The position numbers and the translations under genes were made by a program. Positions 1 to 8,495 of a stretch of DNA of 64,000 nucleotides are shown piece by piece (position 1 is the stretch's first letter; each line of letters opens with the position of its first letter). The notes under the pieces are model-generated. The model was not told the origin of the DNA, did no database searches, and saw only the letters and a list, made by a program, of their open reading frames with translations. The DNA is from Bacillota bacterium. GTDB taxonomy: Bacteria > Bacillota > Bacilli > Paenibacillales > NBRC-103111. The stretch is taken from the NCBI GenBank assembly GCA_023388055.1, contig JAEWGW010000016.1, positions 62,001-126,000 of the forward strand, read 5' to 3'.

Positions 1-1
1 G

Positions 2-73
2 AAAATTATGACCTACCTCTCCGACAATTTTAAGGAAGTGGCTCCGGTCATAGCATCCAAGCTGGCTCCATAA
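2..73 (+). CDS. C-terminal end of a YlxF/MotE-like flagellar operon protein (partial)
   Basis: An open frame enters at the left edge and stops at TAA 71-73, encoding the last 23 residues (ending KLAP). In Bacillales the gene immediately before fliK is ylxF, a MotE/MgtE-N-like membrane coiled-coil protein of the flagellar operon, and the tail is compatible with it. The assignment rests on synteny, because the visible piece is too short to identify a family by itself. It ends about 40 bases before the fliK start, so it is very likely co-transcribed. Confidence 0.5.
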   Translation, partial: KIMTYLSDNFKEVAPVIASKLAP

Positions 74-113
74 CCAATTTTGGACCAGCCCATGAAAGGA
101 GGTGAAAACAAAA

Positions 114-1442
114 ATGACAACGATTAGCCCATTGGTAATGACCATGCCGGGAAATACCGGAGCCGTTCAAGGGAATGCAGCTGGCACCGCTACTGCCGCA
201 GGCGGCAATGCTTTTGGCCAAATGCTGGTCCAGGTCATCAGCGGTACAGGTGCTCAAGCCCAAACAAGCACGCTTCCCAATCTGTCTTCTCTGCTGGCAG
301 GCTTATTGGCTGGTATGAGCTCTGAGGAGTCGGCAGCTATGCTGGAGGGACCCGATTCGGAGGTTCTGGTGAAGCTGCTGGAGCAATTGGCGGACAATCC
401 GGACTTGCTGGAGCAGCATCTTGGAAATGAGGATATGCAGGCTTGGCTGGCCCAGGCAGCGCTTCTTCTGCAAGGTATGCAGCTGTTGCCCGCGGCGGTT
501 GTGGGTACGGAGGATGCGTCAACTCTTGCCAATCAGGCGCAGGGTGAATCCGCAGCCGCACCGGCGATGAACGCACAGCAGGCACAAGTGGTGCTGAAGC
601 AATTTGCCCAAGCGCTGAACCAGCATCCCAACGAGATCTTCTTGAATCAGCTCCAGGACAAGCTGGCTGCTATTCTGACGAAGCGCAATCAGCCGGAGCA
701 GTCCTTGCATGTGCATACATTGGAAGACGGTAAAGCCGGTACCAATAAGTCCGCCGACGTAACGTTTACCGTATTGCCCTCCACTGCTGCTTCCCGGCTG
801 GAGATGCTGGCTGCCAGACATACGCCCATCCAGCTGGCTGAAAACGGCAAAGGCGCACAAACCTTGCCGCAGGAGCATGCCGAGTCCGGTCAAGAGTCCG
901 GTGACACCCAAGAGGGACCCTTCAGCACCGCACCCGTTAACGGAAGGCACCTGCTGGATAGAGCCCCTGCTCCCGCAGAGTCCGTTCCGGTACGCGCAGG
1001 ACAGCTGGCGGAGGATATCAGCAAGTTTATGCTCAGCAAGCTTCGTGTCCAAACCGGCAACGGGATAACTGAAGCGAGACTTTCTTTGACACCTGAAGCA
1101 CTGGGACATGTGGACGTGAGACTTACCCTGCACAATGGACAGCTGGTGGCTCAATTCGCCGCACAAACCGCAATGGGCAAGGATGCGCTGGAATCCCAGC
1201 TGGCTCAGCTCCGCAACATGCTGCAAAGCCAAGGTATTCAAGTGGAAAAGATTGAGGTAGCCCAAAGCCCTTCCCTGCAGTCCACTATGTTCCAGGACCA
1301 ACGCGGGCAACAGCAATCCAGGCAGCCAAGTTCCAATAACCGGGAACAGGCTCGTGATGGAAACGAAGAGTATGCTGTTGAAGCAGCTGCCATCCTGCGC
1401 AGAGAGACTTCCGAGGAAGAAGGCTTTGACGTGATTGCCTAA
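114..1442 (+). CDS. fliK: Flagellar hook-length control protein FliK
   Basis: 442 residues. FliK is the secreted ruler that measures the hook and switches the export gate (FlhB) from rod/hook to filament substrates. The N-terminal two thirds are Ala/Gln/Leu-rich and low in complexity, as usual for FliK. The C-terminal domain at about residues 305-390 carries the conserved hook-length region (EARLSLTPEALGHVDVRL, then a Gln-rich tail). A GTG at 102 lies inside the ribosome binding site AAAGGAGG (95-102), so ATG 114, about 11 bases downstream, is the better start. The context (flgD next) supports the call. Confidence 0.88.
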   Translation: MTTISPLVMTMPGNTGAVQGNAAGTATAAGGNAFGQMLVQVISGTGAQAQTSTLPNLSSLLAGLLAGMSSEESAAMLEGPDSEVLVKLLEQLADNPDLLEQHLGNEDMQAWLAQAALLLQGMQLLPAAVVGTEDASTLANQAQGESAAAPAMNAQQAQVVLKQFAQALNQHPNEIFLNQLQDKLAAILTKRNQPEQSLHVHTLEDGKAGTNKSADVTFTVLPSTAASRLEMLAARHTPIQLAENGKGAQTLPQEHAESGQESGDTQEGPFSTAPVNGRHLLDRAPAPAESVPVRAGQLAEDISKFMLSKLRVQTGNGITEARLSLTPEALGHVDVRLTLHNGQLVAQFAAQTAMGKDALESQLAQLRNMLQSQGIQVEKIEVAQSPSLQSTMFQDQRGQQQSRQPSSNNREQARDGNEEYAVEAAAILRRETSEEEGFDVIA

Positions 1443-1478
1443 GCAGTAGCTCCGTCTTGTGAAAAGGAGGTGTAAACA

Positions 1479-1925
1479 ATGGCGGATTCTCCTATATCCA
1501 CCCAGAATGTATGGCCTTATTATTCCTCCTCCAACGTCAGCAAAGCGGCCAAAACCAACGGCAGCGAATTGGGGAAGGACCAGTTTCTTAAAATCCTGAT
1601 TACCCAATTGAAGAATCAGGATCCGATGCAGCCTTTGCAGGATAAGGAATTCATCGCACAGATGGCTCAATTTTCCTCCGTGGAGCAATTGACCAATATG
1701 GCGACGGAAATGAAAGCATTGCGCGAGTCCCTGGGGATGGCCTCCGGATTGATCGGCAAAACCATCACCTGGACAAGCAAGGACTCCGGTGGAAATGAAA
1801 CCGTAGACAGCGGCATTGTCCAATCCATCACCTTCAAAAAAGGTGTTCAATATGCCAATGTGGACGGCGTAGAAGTATCTCTGGAGAAAATTACGAAAAT
1901 CGAGAACGCGGAGACCTCATCATGA
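1479..1925 (+). CDS. flgD: Flagellar hook assembly (cap) protein FlgD
   Basis: 148 residues. FlgD caps the growing hook and promotes FlgE polymerisation, then is discarded. The conserved N-terminal block GKDQFLKILITQLKNQDP followed by PLQDKEF and QMAQFSSVEQL (about residues 30-75) is diagnostic. The protein is short like the Bacillus form, lacking a long Tudor/Fn-like C-terminal part. The site AAAGGAGGTG lies just upstream of ATG 1479. The stop overlaps the next start by 4 bases (ATGA), indicating translational coupling. Confidence 0.93.
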   Translation: MADSPISTQNVWPYYSSSNVSKAAKTNGSELGKDQFLKILITQLKNQDPMQPLQDKEFIAQMAQFSSVEQLTNMATEMKALRESLGMASGLIGKTITWTSKDSGGNETVDSGIVQSITFKKGVQYANVDGVEVSLEKITKIENAETSS

Positions 1926-2302
1926 TGGACAATATGAAAATTGGTCAGATGTACCCCGCCACTCTCCCTCCCGGCAATGTGAGGATAGGTTCAAAAGCCG
2001 GTACCGGTACTCCCGACAAAAGCTTCCAGCAGGTGCTTCAGGAGGAAACCCTGAAATTCAGCCACCATGCCGAACTCCGGCTGAAGCAGCGGGGGATTGA
2101 ATTGGAGCCGGAGCAATTAAGGAAGATCGGATCCGCGCTGGATAAGGCGGCTGCCAAAGGTGCCAAGGATTCCTTATTGATCATGAATGATCTTGCATTC
2201 ATTGCCAATGTGCGCAACAGGACCATCGTTACCGCCATGGACGGCGAAAATTTGAGAGACAATGTTTTTACTCACATCGACAGTGCCGTGGTTGTATCGT
2301 GA
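1922..2302 (+). CDS. Flagellar operon protein of the TIGR02530 type
   Basis: 126 residues. The core motif KFSHHAELRLKQRGI with a downstream NRTIVTAMDG stretch matches the small 'flagellar operon protein' family found between flgD and flgE in Bacillota. Its biochemical role is not established; position suggests hook assembly. Two adjacent ATG codons (1922 and 1925) are possible starts; the first gives the usual 4-base overlap with flgD. A gap of about 110 bases separates it from flgE. Confidence 0.82.
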   Translation: MMDNMKIGQMYPATLPPGNVRIGSKAGTGTPDKSFQQVLQEETLKFSHHAELRLKQRGIELEPEQLRKIGSALDKAAAKGAKDSLLIMNDLAFIANVRNRTIVTAMDGENLRDNVFTHIDSAVVVS

Positions 2303-2412
2303 CAGGAAAAGGCCGGCCCGAACAGGAAGCCTGATTTGCGGATCGAAGGAAGCAAACAGCCTGTCACACTTCTATAATTGCCAAATGAAGCATTCGGGGA
2401 GGAAATGTATTT

Positions 2413-3240
2413 ATGCTTAGATCTTTGTATTCCGGCGTATCCGGTATGCGCGGCTTTCAAACCAAGCTGGACGTCATCGGTAATAACATCTCCAATGTCA
2501 ACACAGTAGGCTTTAAGGGCGGCCGCGTGATGTTCAAGGATATCTTGAGCCAGACGGTTTCCGGTGTCACCGCGCCGGACGGAAACGAATCCGGCGGTGT
2601 GAACGCCAAGCAAATCGGCCTGGGCGTTGCACTCAGCTCCATTGATACCATCCATACCCCGGGCAGTGCCATGACCACTAACGTGCCTACCGATCTGCGG
2701 ATTGACGGTGACGGCTTTTTCGTGGTCAATGCAGGGGGAGAGAACAATTACTTAACCCGGGCAGGGAATTTCACCGTGGACGCCCAACGGAACCTGGTCA
2801 ATGCAGATGGACTGCGGGTTGTTGATTCAGCCGGTGCGCCTATCTCTATTGGGGAGGATATAACCGCTTTCTCCATAGCCAATGATGGCAGAATCATTGC
2901 GGTTCAAGCGGACGGCACTTCTGCTCCCACCGACACTCAGATTGCAGTAGTTAAGGTAGCTAATCCCGGCGGTCTTGAGAAAATCGGCGGAAATCTGTAC
3001 CGAGTTACCCCCAATGCCAATCCGGAGGGGGCGCTGGAGCTTGGAGGGGATAATAGCACTGCGAACAACCCTGCAGTTGGCACAGGCGCTATCGTTTCCG
3101 GCCAGCTGGAAATGTCCAATGTGGATCTGACTGCGGAATTTACGGAAATGATCGTCGCCCAGCGCGGCTTCCAGGCGAACTCCCGGATTATTACCACCTC
3201 GGACGAAATTCTTCAGGAAGTGGTTAACCTGAAACGCTAA
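2413..3240 (+). CDS. flgE: Flagellar hook protein FlgE (FlgG-like)
   Basis: 275 residues, close to the short Bacillus hook protein. The N-terminus SLYSGVSGMRGFQTKLDVIGNNISNV (written here as overlapping pieces SLYSGVSGMRGFQ and DVIGNNISNVNT) and the C-terminus NVDLTAEFTEMIVAQRGFQ are the paired heptad segments of the rod/hook/filament axial family. The intervening domain has DGDGFFVV and YLTRAGNF. Within the fla/che operon this position encodes the hook subunit, formerly called flgG in B. subtilis. The alternative is a distal rod protein FlgG; size and position favour hook. GGAGG precedes ATG 2413. Confidence 0.85.
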   Translation: MLRSLYSGVSGMRGFQTKLDVIGNNISNVNTVGFKGGRVMFKDILSQTVSGVTAPDGNESGGVNAKQIGLGVALSSIDTIHTPGSAMTTNVPTDLRIDGDGFFVVNAGGENNYLTRAGNFTVDAQRNLVNADGLRVVDSAGAPISIGEDITAFSIANDGRIIAVQADGTSAPTDTQIAVVKVANPGGLEKIGGNLYRVTPNANPEGALELGGDNSTANNPAVGTGAIVSGQLEMSNVDLTAEFTEMIVAQRGFQANSRIITTSDEILQEVVNLKR

Positions 3241-3256
3241 CGTCTATGAATAATTG

Positions 3257-3319
3257 ATTTGCCGGGGGGCCTAAGAACCCTCCGGTACATCCTTTATACG
3301 CATTATGCTTATGATGTAC
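3257..3319 (+). repeat. Two hairpins in the flgE-swrD gap
   Basis: CCGGGGGG (from about 3262) can pair with CCCTCCGG (about 3278-3285) as an 8-bp stem containing one G-T pair. Next, GTACATC at 3285-3291 pairs perfectly with GATGTAC at 3313-3319. Neither is followed by a U-run, so these look like mRNA processing or stability structures rather than terminators. Confidence 0.4.
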
Positions 3320-3338
3320 GAGCCGCAGGAGGGATGGC

Positions 3339-3560
3339 ATGATCACCGTCAGACGGTTAAACGGAAAGCCTATTACCATAAACGCTCTATTGATCGAGTC
3401 GATTGAGGATACTCCGGACACAGTGATTACATTGACGACAGGAAAAAAGTTTATGGTTCTCGACGAGGTTTCAGATGTGATACGCCTGGTGCAGAACTTT
3501 TTGTCGGCTATTGGCGGAGTACGGGGGACGATCATGAGCTCGGAGTTGGAGGGGTCTTAA
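3339..3560 (+). CDS. swrD: SwrD/FlbD family flagellar protein
   Basis: 73 residues, starting MITVRRLNGKP. The pattern of an N-terminal Val-Arg-Leu-Asn block followed by TLTTGKKFMVLDEV is typical of FlbD. In B. subtilis the equivalent gene (ylzI, swrD) between flgE and fliL increases flagellar motor power for swarming. It has an AGGAGGG site upstream and sits one base before the GTG start of fliL. Confidence 0.85.
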   Translation: MITVRRLNGKPITINALLIESIEDTPDTVITLTTGKKFMVLDEVSDVIRLVQNFLSAIGGVRGTIMSSELEGS

Positions 3561-3561
3561 G

Positions 3562-4041
3562 GTGTTTAAAAACAAACTGTTTATGATCATTATCGCCATG
3601 CTCATTGTGATTACCCTGATTTTGGTGGCATTCTTCACGTTATGGACTGTGATGGACAAGAACAGCCAGCCGTCTGATCCGCAGGAGGCAGCCAAAGCTT
3701 CGGTAAGCCAAGTGGAAGGCAAAAAGCTCACACCGGCCCAGGTCAAGGCCCAGACCGTTTTTATGGAAAACGTGCTGACTAACCTGGCAGAAAAAGGCCG
3801 TGTGGTGAAAGCAAGCTTTGCTTTTACCCTGGATAACAAAAAGAGTAAGGAAGAATTCGAAACCATCGTGTTCCAGGTGAAAAGCATTGTGATCCAAACC
3901 CTGGCGGACATGAAAGCCGAACAAATTCAGGGCAGCAAAGGCCAGGAATTCCTGATCTCCACCCTGATGAACAAAATCAATGAATTGCTTTCTGAAGGCA
4001 AAGTGGTCTCCATCTCCCTTACGGATTATTACGTGGAGTAA
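3562..4041 (+). CDS. fliL: Flagellar basal-body associated protein FliL
   Basis: 159 residues. One membrane segment at about residues 6-27 (FMIIIAMLIVITLILVAFF) is followed by an extracytoplasmic FliL domain. The C-terminal part (LISTLMNKINELLSEGKVVSI) is typical of FliL. FliL surrounds the stator units at the basal body and affects torque. The start is GTG 3562, one base after the swrD stop, with GGAGG-like sequence inside the end of swrD. The order swrD-fliL-fliM matches B. subtilis. Confidence 0.88.
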   Translation: MFKNKLFMIIIAMLIVITLILVAFFTLWTVMDKNSQPSDPQEAAKASVSQVEGKKLTPAQVKAQTVFMENVLTNLAEKGRVVKASFAFTLDNKKSKEEFETIVFQVKSIVIQTLADMKAEQIQGSKGQEFLISTLMNKINELLSEGKVVSISLTDYYVE

Positions 4042-4081
4042 CCGATGAATATGGACAGGAAGTATCCGAGGAGGTGACGAT

Positions 4082-5083
4082 ATGGTAGACGTACTTTCGC
4101 AAAATGAGATCGACGCCCTGCTGGCGGCCTTGTCCTCCGGTGAGATGGATGCGGAGGAGCTGAAAAAGGAAGAGACGCAGAAAAAAGTGCGGGCGTACGA
4201 CTTTAAGCGCGCCACGCGGTTCTCCAAGGACCATCTGCGCAGTCTCACCCGGATTCATGAGAACTTCGCCAGGCTGTTGACCACTTATTTCTCCACACAG
4301 CTGCGCACGTTTGTGCAGATCAATGTGGTGCAGGTGGAGCAGCTGCCTTACGATGAGTTCATCCGCTCCATTCCGAAAATGACAATCCTGAACATTTTTG
4401 AAGCGGAGCCGTTGGAGGGTCGCATGGTTTTGGAGGTACATCCCAACGTCGCTTTTGCCATGCTTGACCGCTTGTTGGGTGGGACAGGCATATCCCCTTC
4501 GAAAATCAATGCCTTGACTGAAATCGAAACCATTATTATGGAACGGATTTTCAGCCGCGCGTTAGATACATTGCAGGAAGCGTGGAAAACCGTGTCGGAT
4601 TTGTACCCGCGGCTGGAGGCTCTGGAGACAAATCCGCAGTTTATGCAGATCGCTTCCGCCAACGACACCATTGCCCTGATTTCCTTAAGCACGAAGATCG
4701 GGGATACCACCGGCATGATCAACCTGTGTATTCCGCACGTGGTCATAGAGCCTGTCATGCCGAGGCTGTCGGTGCACCACATGTTTGTGACCCACAAGAA
4801 ATCCAAGTCAACCGACGAGGCGGACGCCCTGAAGCAGCGGGTAACCAAAGCCAAGCTTCCGATTATTGCCGAGCTGGGGCATTCCGAAATTTCCGTGAAG
4901 GAGTTCCTCAACCTCTCCGTAGGAGATGTCATTCCGCTGACCAAACCGGTGGAGCAGGGGCTTCATATTCTAGTGGGTGAAAAATTAAAGTTTATCGGCA
5001 GTCCCGGAACGCTGAAAGGCAAGGTGGCTGTTCAAATTTCGGAGATTGTAGAAGAAGGAGCCGAGGAACAAAATGGCGAATAA
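4082..5083 (+). CDS. fliM: Flagellar motor switch protein FliM
   Basis: 333 residues. The N-terminus LSQNEIDALLAAL is the CheY-P binding peptide. The middle CheC-like domain begins around YDFKRATRFSKDHLR and lacks phosphatase residues as normal for FliM. The C-terminal SpoA (FliN-like) domain at about residues 245-325 packs into the C-ring. FliM sets rotation direction. Its last 11 bases overlap fliY, so the two are translationally coupled. Confidence 0.96.
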   Translation: MVDVLSQNEIDALLAALSSGEMDAEELKKEETQKKVRAYDFKRATRFSKDHLRSLTRIHENFARLLTTYFSTQLRTFVQINVVQVEQLPYDEFIRSIPKMTILNIFEAEPLEGRMVLEVHPNVAFAMLDRLLGGTGISPSKINALTEIETIIMERIFSRALDTLQEAWKTVSDLYPRLEALETNPQFMQIASANDTIALISLSTKIGDTTGMINLCIPHVVIEPVMPRLSVHHMFVTHKKSKSTDEADALKQRVTKAKLPIIAELGHSEISVKEFLNLSVGDVIPLTKPVEQGLHILVGEKLKFIGSPGTLKGKVAVQISEIVEEGAEEQNGE

Positions 5084-6383
5084 TAAGGATTATTTGTCCC
5101 AGGAGGAGATTGATGCCTTGCTTCGGCAATCCTCCGATGATGCAGGTACAGCGAGTGCGCCGGAGGAGCCTGCCGTACAGGATTATCTGTCGGACATGGA
5201 ACAGGACGCACTCGGCGAAATCGGGAATATTACATTCGGCAGCGCGGCAACGGCACTTTCCACGCTTCTGGGCAAAAAAGTGGACATTACCACGCCGAAG
5301 GTGGATGTCATCCTCAAGGATCAGCTTCATAATGAATTTCCCAAGCCGCATGTGGCTGTGCATGTCAATTATGTGGACGGCTTCCACGGGATTAACCTTC
5401 TGGTGATCAAAACCCGGGATGCCCAGATTATTGCCGATCTGATGATGGGCGGCGACGGCACAAACCCGGCAGGTGAGCTGAATGAAATCCATATCAGCGC
5501 CGTGCAGGAAGCCATGAACCAAATGATGGGCTCCTCTGCCACCTCCATGTCCACCATTTTCAACCGTTTTGTAAACATCTCGCCGCCGGGCATCGATATT
5601 ATGGATCTGGCTAATGGCGGTATGGATACTCTTCCGAATGAAGAGGTGTACATCAAGGTTTCCTTCCGGATGGTCATCGGAGATCTGATCGACTCCACCA
5701 TCATGCAGCTCCTGCCTGTGAAATTCGCCAGTGATATGGTCAGCACGCTGATGGGCGGAACAAGCTCGGAACCGGCAGCCCCGGCACCGGCAGCACAGCA
5801 AAAGCAACAGGCTGCACCTGCGCCCGCCGCACATGCCGCACCGGCAGCAGCACCCGCACCACAGCCGCAGCAGCAACCGCAGCAGCCTGCAGCGGCGTAT
5901 CAGCAGCCGCAAGCTTACCCGGATCCGGCAGCCTATCAGCAGCCGCCTTACGGGTACCCGCAGCCCGGCTATGGCCAGCCCGGATATCCGCAACCTCCCA
6001 TGATGCCTCCGTATCCCGGACAGCAGCAAGCGGCGGCAGCATACTCCGCACCCAACCGGAATGTGAATGTGCAGCCGGTACAATTCACGAATTTTAATCA
6101 TCCGAACAATTTAATCCCGGATGATTCCAATTTAAATCTTTTGCTGGACATTCCCCTCCGAGTCACGGTAGAGTTGGGAAGAACACAAAAAGTGATCAAG
6201 GATATTCTGGATCTGTCGCAAGGCTCCATCATTGAGCTGGACAAGCTTGCTGGCGAACCGGTAGACATTCTGGTGAACAACAAGCTGATTGCCAAGGGTG
6301 AAGTGGTGGTTATTGACGAGAATTTCGGCGTTCGCGTCACCGACATCATCAATCAATGGGATCGTATCCAAAAACTTCAATAA
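5073..6383 (+). CDS. fliY: Flagellar motor switch phosphatase FliY
   Basis: 436 residues. FliY is the Bacillota C-ring protein that dephosphorylates CheY-P. N-terminal LSQEEIDALL is a CheY-binding peptide. A CheC-like domain follows with two D/S-x3-E-x2-N phosphatase signatures (DALGEIGN near 45 and SAVQEAMN near 140). The C-terminal SpoA domain spans about 345-430. Between them (about 228-335) lies an unusually long Pro/Gln/Ala/Tyr-rich linker. Start ATG 5073 overlaps fliM. Confidence 0.96.
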   Translation: MANNKDYLSQEEIDALLRQSSDDAGTASAPEEPAVQDYLSDMEQDALGEIGNITFGSAATALSTLLGKKVDITTPKVDVILKDQLHNEFPKPHVAVHVNYVDGFHGINLLVIKTRDAQIIADLMMGGDGTNPAGELNEIHISAVQEAMNQMMGSSATSMSTIFNRFVNISPPGIDIMDLANGGMDTLPNEEVYIKVSFRMVIGDLIDSTIMQLLPVKFASDMVSTLMGGTSSEPAAPAPAAQQKQQAAPAPAAHAAPAAAPAPQPQQQPQQPAAAYQQPQAYPDPAAYQQPPYGYPQPGYGQPGYPQPPMMPPYPGQQQAAAAYSAPNRNVNVQPVQFTNFNHPNNLIPDDSNLNLLLDIPLRVTVELGRTQKVIKDILDLSQGSIIELDKLAGEPVDILVNNKLIAKGEVVVIDENFGVRVTDIINQWDRIQKLQ

Positions 6384-6407
6384 TTACTCTCGAGGAGGAT
6401 ATTACTA

Positions 6408-6770
6408 ATGGCAAACCGTATTTTGATTGTGGACGACGCAGCATTTATGAGAATGATGATCCGGGATATTCTGACGAAGAACGGATACGAGGTATGCGGC
6501 GAAGCCAATGACGGGGCCCAGGCAATTGAACGCTACAAGGAGCTTCACCCGGATCTGATTACCATGGATATTACCATGCCGGAAATGGACGGCATTAACG
6601 CATTGAAGGAAATCAAAAAAATTGACGCCAACGCCAAGGTGATTATGTGCTCCGCCATGGGCCAGCAGGCTATGGTTATTGACGCCATTCAAGCAGGCGC
6701 CAAGGATTTCATCGTGAAGCCGTTCCAAGCTGACCGCGTAATTGAAGCCATCAAGAAAACGCTTGGCTAA
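6408..6770 (+). CDS. cheY: Chemotaxis response regulator CheY
   Basis: 120 residues, a stand-alone receiver domain. The acidic pair DD near residues 9-10, the phosphoacceptor Asp in TMDITMPEMDG (about 54), the Thr/Ser switch position in MCSAMG and Lys in FIVKPF (about 104) are all present. CheA phosphorylates it; in Bacillus CheY-P binds FliM/FliY to favour counter-clockwise running. AGGAGG lies about 12 bases upstream of ATG 6408. Confidence 0.96.
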   Translation: MANRILIVDDAAFMRMMIRDILTKNGYEVCGEANDGAQAIERYKELHPDLITMDITMPEMDGINALKEIKKIDANAKVIMCSAMGQQAMVIDAIQAGAKDFIVKPFQADRVIEAIKKTLG

Positions 6771-6808
6771 TTTCTGGCTAATTTCCCAAGCGGGAAGGCA
6801 GGCATTGC

Positions 6809-7426
6809 ATGAAGAGGGTATGTAAGGGGCTTTTGGCAGCGGGGGCATGCATGCTGCATGCTTCCATGACAGCAGGAGTTAGCTATGCTCAGGGGGGTGA
6901 CGAGCTGCCAGATTTTCAAGGCGGCAGCTCCCTATCCGTTTTTTGGATGATTCTGAAGGTTATTCTCTTTCTCGTTGTCATTATCGGCATTTTTCTTGTG
7001 ATAATGAAGACCGTATCGCAAAAAGGGAACCTATTCCGGGCGGACCGCTCCTTGCGGACCATCGGCGGTGTTGGCTTGGGACAAAACAAGTCCGTCCAGC
7101 TGGTGCAGATCGGCAATGCCTTGTATGTCCTGGGAGTCGGTGAAGAAGTAGGGCTTGTGGATAAAATTACGGATGAAGCGGAGATCCGATACATTCTGGA
7201 TAATCTCCACGCCAGCCCCGCTGCCGGCACCGGCACATTTTCCTCCGTAGGCGGCTGGCTGAAGGGATTCGGCAAAAACAGGCCAAGCTCCGAGGAGCTG
7301 GATGTGACGCCTTCCTTTCAGGCTGTTTTTCAGGAGAAAATGATGAAAATGGCCAACCGGCAGAAAAAGGTTGAGGAGCTTATCACTGAGGACCGCCAAA
7401 ACCCACATGATCGGCTGGATGACTAA
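6809..7426 (+). CDS. fliO: Flagellar biosynthesis protein FliO (FliZ-type)
   Basis: 205 residues. An N-terminal signal-like segment (residues 1-27) is followed by one membrane helix at about 47-70 (WMILKVILFLVVIIGIFLV). The cytoplasmic part includes RTIGGVGLGQNKSVQLVQIGN, the most conserved FliO stretch. FliO assists assembly of the FliP ring in the export gate. The gene lies directly upstream of fliP with a 2-base gap. The ATG at 6809 is the first in frame. Confidence 0.87.
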   Translation: MKRVCKGLLAAGACMLHASMTAGVSYAQGGDELPDFQGGSSLSVFWMILKVILFLVVIIGIFLVIMKTVSQKGNLFRADRSLRTIGGVGLGQNKSVQLVQIGNALYVLGVGEEVGLVDKITDEAEIRYILDNLHASPAAGTGTFSSVGGWLKGFGKNRPSSEELDVTPSFQAVFQEKMMKMANRQKKVEELITEDRQNPHDRLDD

Positions 7427-7428
7427 TC

Positions 7429-8184
7429 ATGAATAAGAAAATTCTAGCTTTGCTTGTTTTGTTTTGTTTTGCAGGTTTGGCCTTTTCGTCCATCGCCTTT
7501 GCCGCGGAGCCGATTCCCGACATTAATCTGAGCATCGGCAGCGGAAGCGGTGAGGCAGGGGGCTCCAGCACCATCTCGATTATCCTGCTTTTGACTGTAC
7601 TGAGCTTGGCGCCATCCATATTGGTGCTGATGACCAGCTTTACCCGGATTGTCATCGTGCTGGGTTTTGTCCGTACATCACTGGGTACGCAACAGATGCC
7701 ACCCAACCAGGTGCTGATCGGACTTTCCTTATTCTTGACACTCTTCGTGATGGCGCCCACCATCGGTGAAATCAACCAAACGGCTTATCAGCCCTATGCC
7801 CGCGGGGAAATTACGCAGATGCAGGCACTGGAGCAGGCGGCTATGCCGTTGAAGCATTTTATGGGCGAGCATGTGCACGAGAAGGATCTGAAGCTGTTCC
7901 TGGACTTTTCCAAGGCCGAGAGGCCCGAGGGTATTGATGATACCCCTTTGACTGCACTGATTCCGGCTTATGTTATCAGCGAGCTGAAAACGGCATTTAC
8001 GATGGGCTTTATTATTTTTATTCCGTTTCTGGTTATTGACATGGTCATTGCCAGCACTCTGATGGCAATGGGGATGATGATGCTTCCGCCTGTCATGATT
8101 TCTCTGCCTTTTAAGATCCTGCTGTTCATCCTGGTTGACGGCTGGTATCTGGTTGTTAAAGGGCTGTTGCTCAGCTATGGTTAA
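7429..8184 (+). CDS. fliP: Flagellar export gate protein FliP
   Basis: 251 residues with a cleavable signal peptide (1-26) and four membrane helices. The signatures SFTRIVIVLGFVRTSLGTQQMPPNQVLIGLSLFLT and DMVIASTLMAMGMMMLPP (cited in part) are near-invariant in FliP. Five FliP subunits form the core of the FliPQR gate through which flagellar subunits are exported. Confidence 0.97.
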   Translation: MNKKILALLVLFCFAGLAFSSIAFAAEPIPDINLSIGSGSGEAGGSSTISIILLLTVLSLAPSILVLMTSFTRIVIVLGFVRTSLGTQQMPPNQVLIGLSLFLTLFVMAPTIGEINQTAYQPYARGEITQMQALEQAAMPLKHFMGEHVHEKDLKLFLDFSKAERPEGIDDTPLTALIPAYVISELKTAFTMGFIIFIPFLVIDMVIASTLMAMGMMMLPPVMISLPFKILLFILVDGWYLVVKGLLLSYG

Positions 8185-8221
8185 CGTTTCGCCGTTTGAT
8201 CGGTAAGGAGAGGATAAAGCC

Positions 8222-8491
8222 TTGAGTCCAGAATATATAATGAAGCTGGCCGGCGAAGCCATGTATGCGGTGCTGAAGGCCAGTGCCCCAATGATGATTA
8301 TCGCGCTGGTAGTCGGATTAACCGTCAGTATTTTTCAGGCCACCACCCAGATTCAAGAGCAGACCCTGGCGTTTGTTCCGAAGATTTTGGCAGTTTTTAT
8401 CTCCATCCTGATTTTTGGGCCGTGGATTATGACCACTCTGGTAGAATTCACCTACAACCTTTTGAATAATTTGCATCAATTCGCGGGATAA
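8222..8491 (+). CDS. fliQ: Flagellar export gate protein FliQ
   Basis: 89 residues, two membrane hairpin helices. The conserved IFQATTQIQEQTLAFVPK stretch (about residues 41-58) is diagnostic. It starts at TTG 8222 with GGAGAGG about 7 bases upstream; no in-frame ATG precedes MKLAGEAMY that would keep the conserved start. It stops 4 bases before fliR. Confidence 0.96.
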   Translation: MSPEYIMKLAGEAMYAVLKASAPMMIIALVVGLTVSIFQATTQIQEQTLAFVPKILAVFISILIFGPWIMTTLVEFTYNLLNNLHQFAG

Positions 8492-8495
8492 GCAG

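Noticed and set aside
519..1850. 443-codon minus-strand frame opposite fliK/flgD
   Set aside because: Spans two conserved plus-strand genes and shows no known domain.
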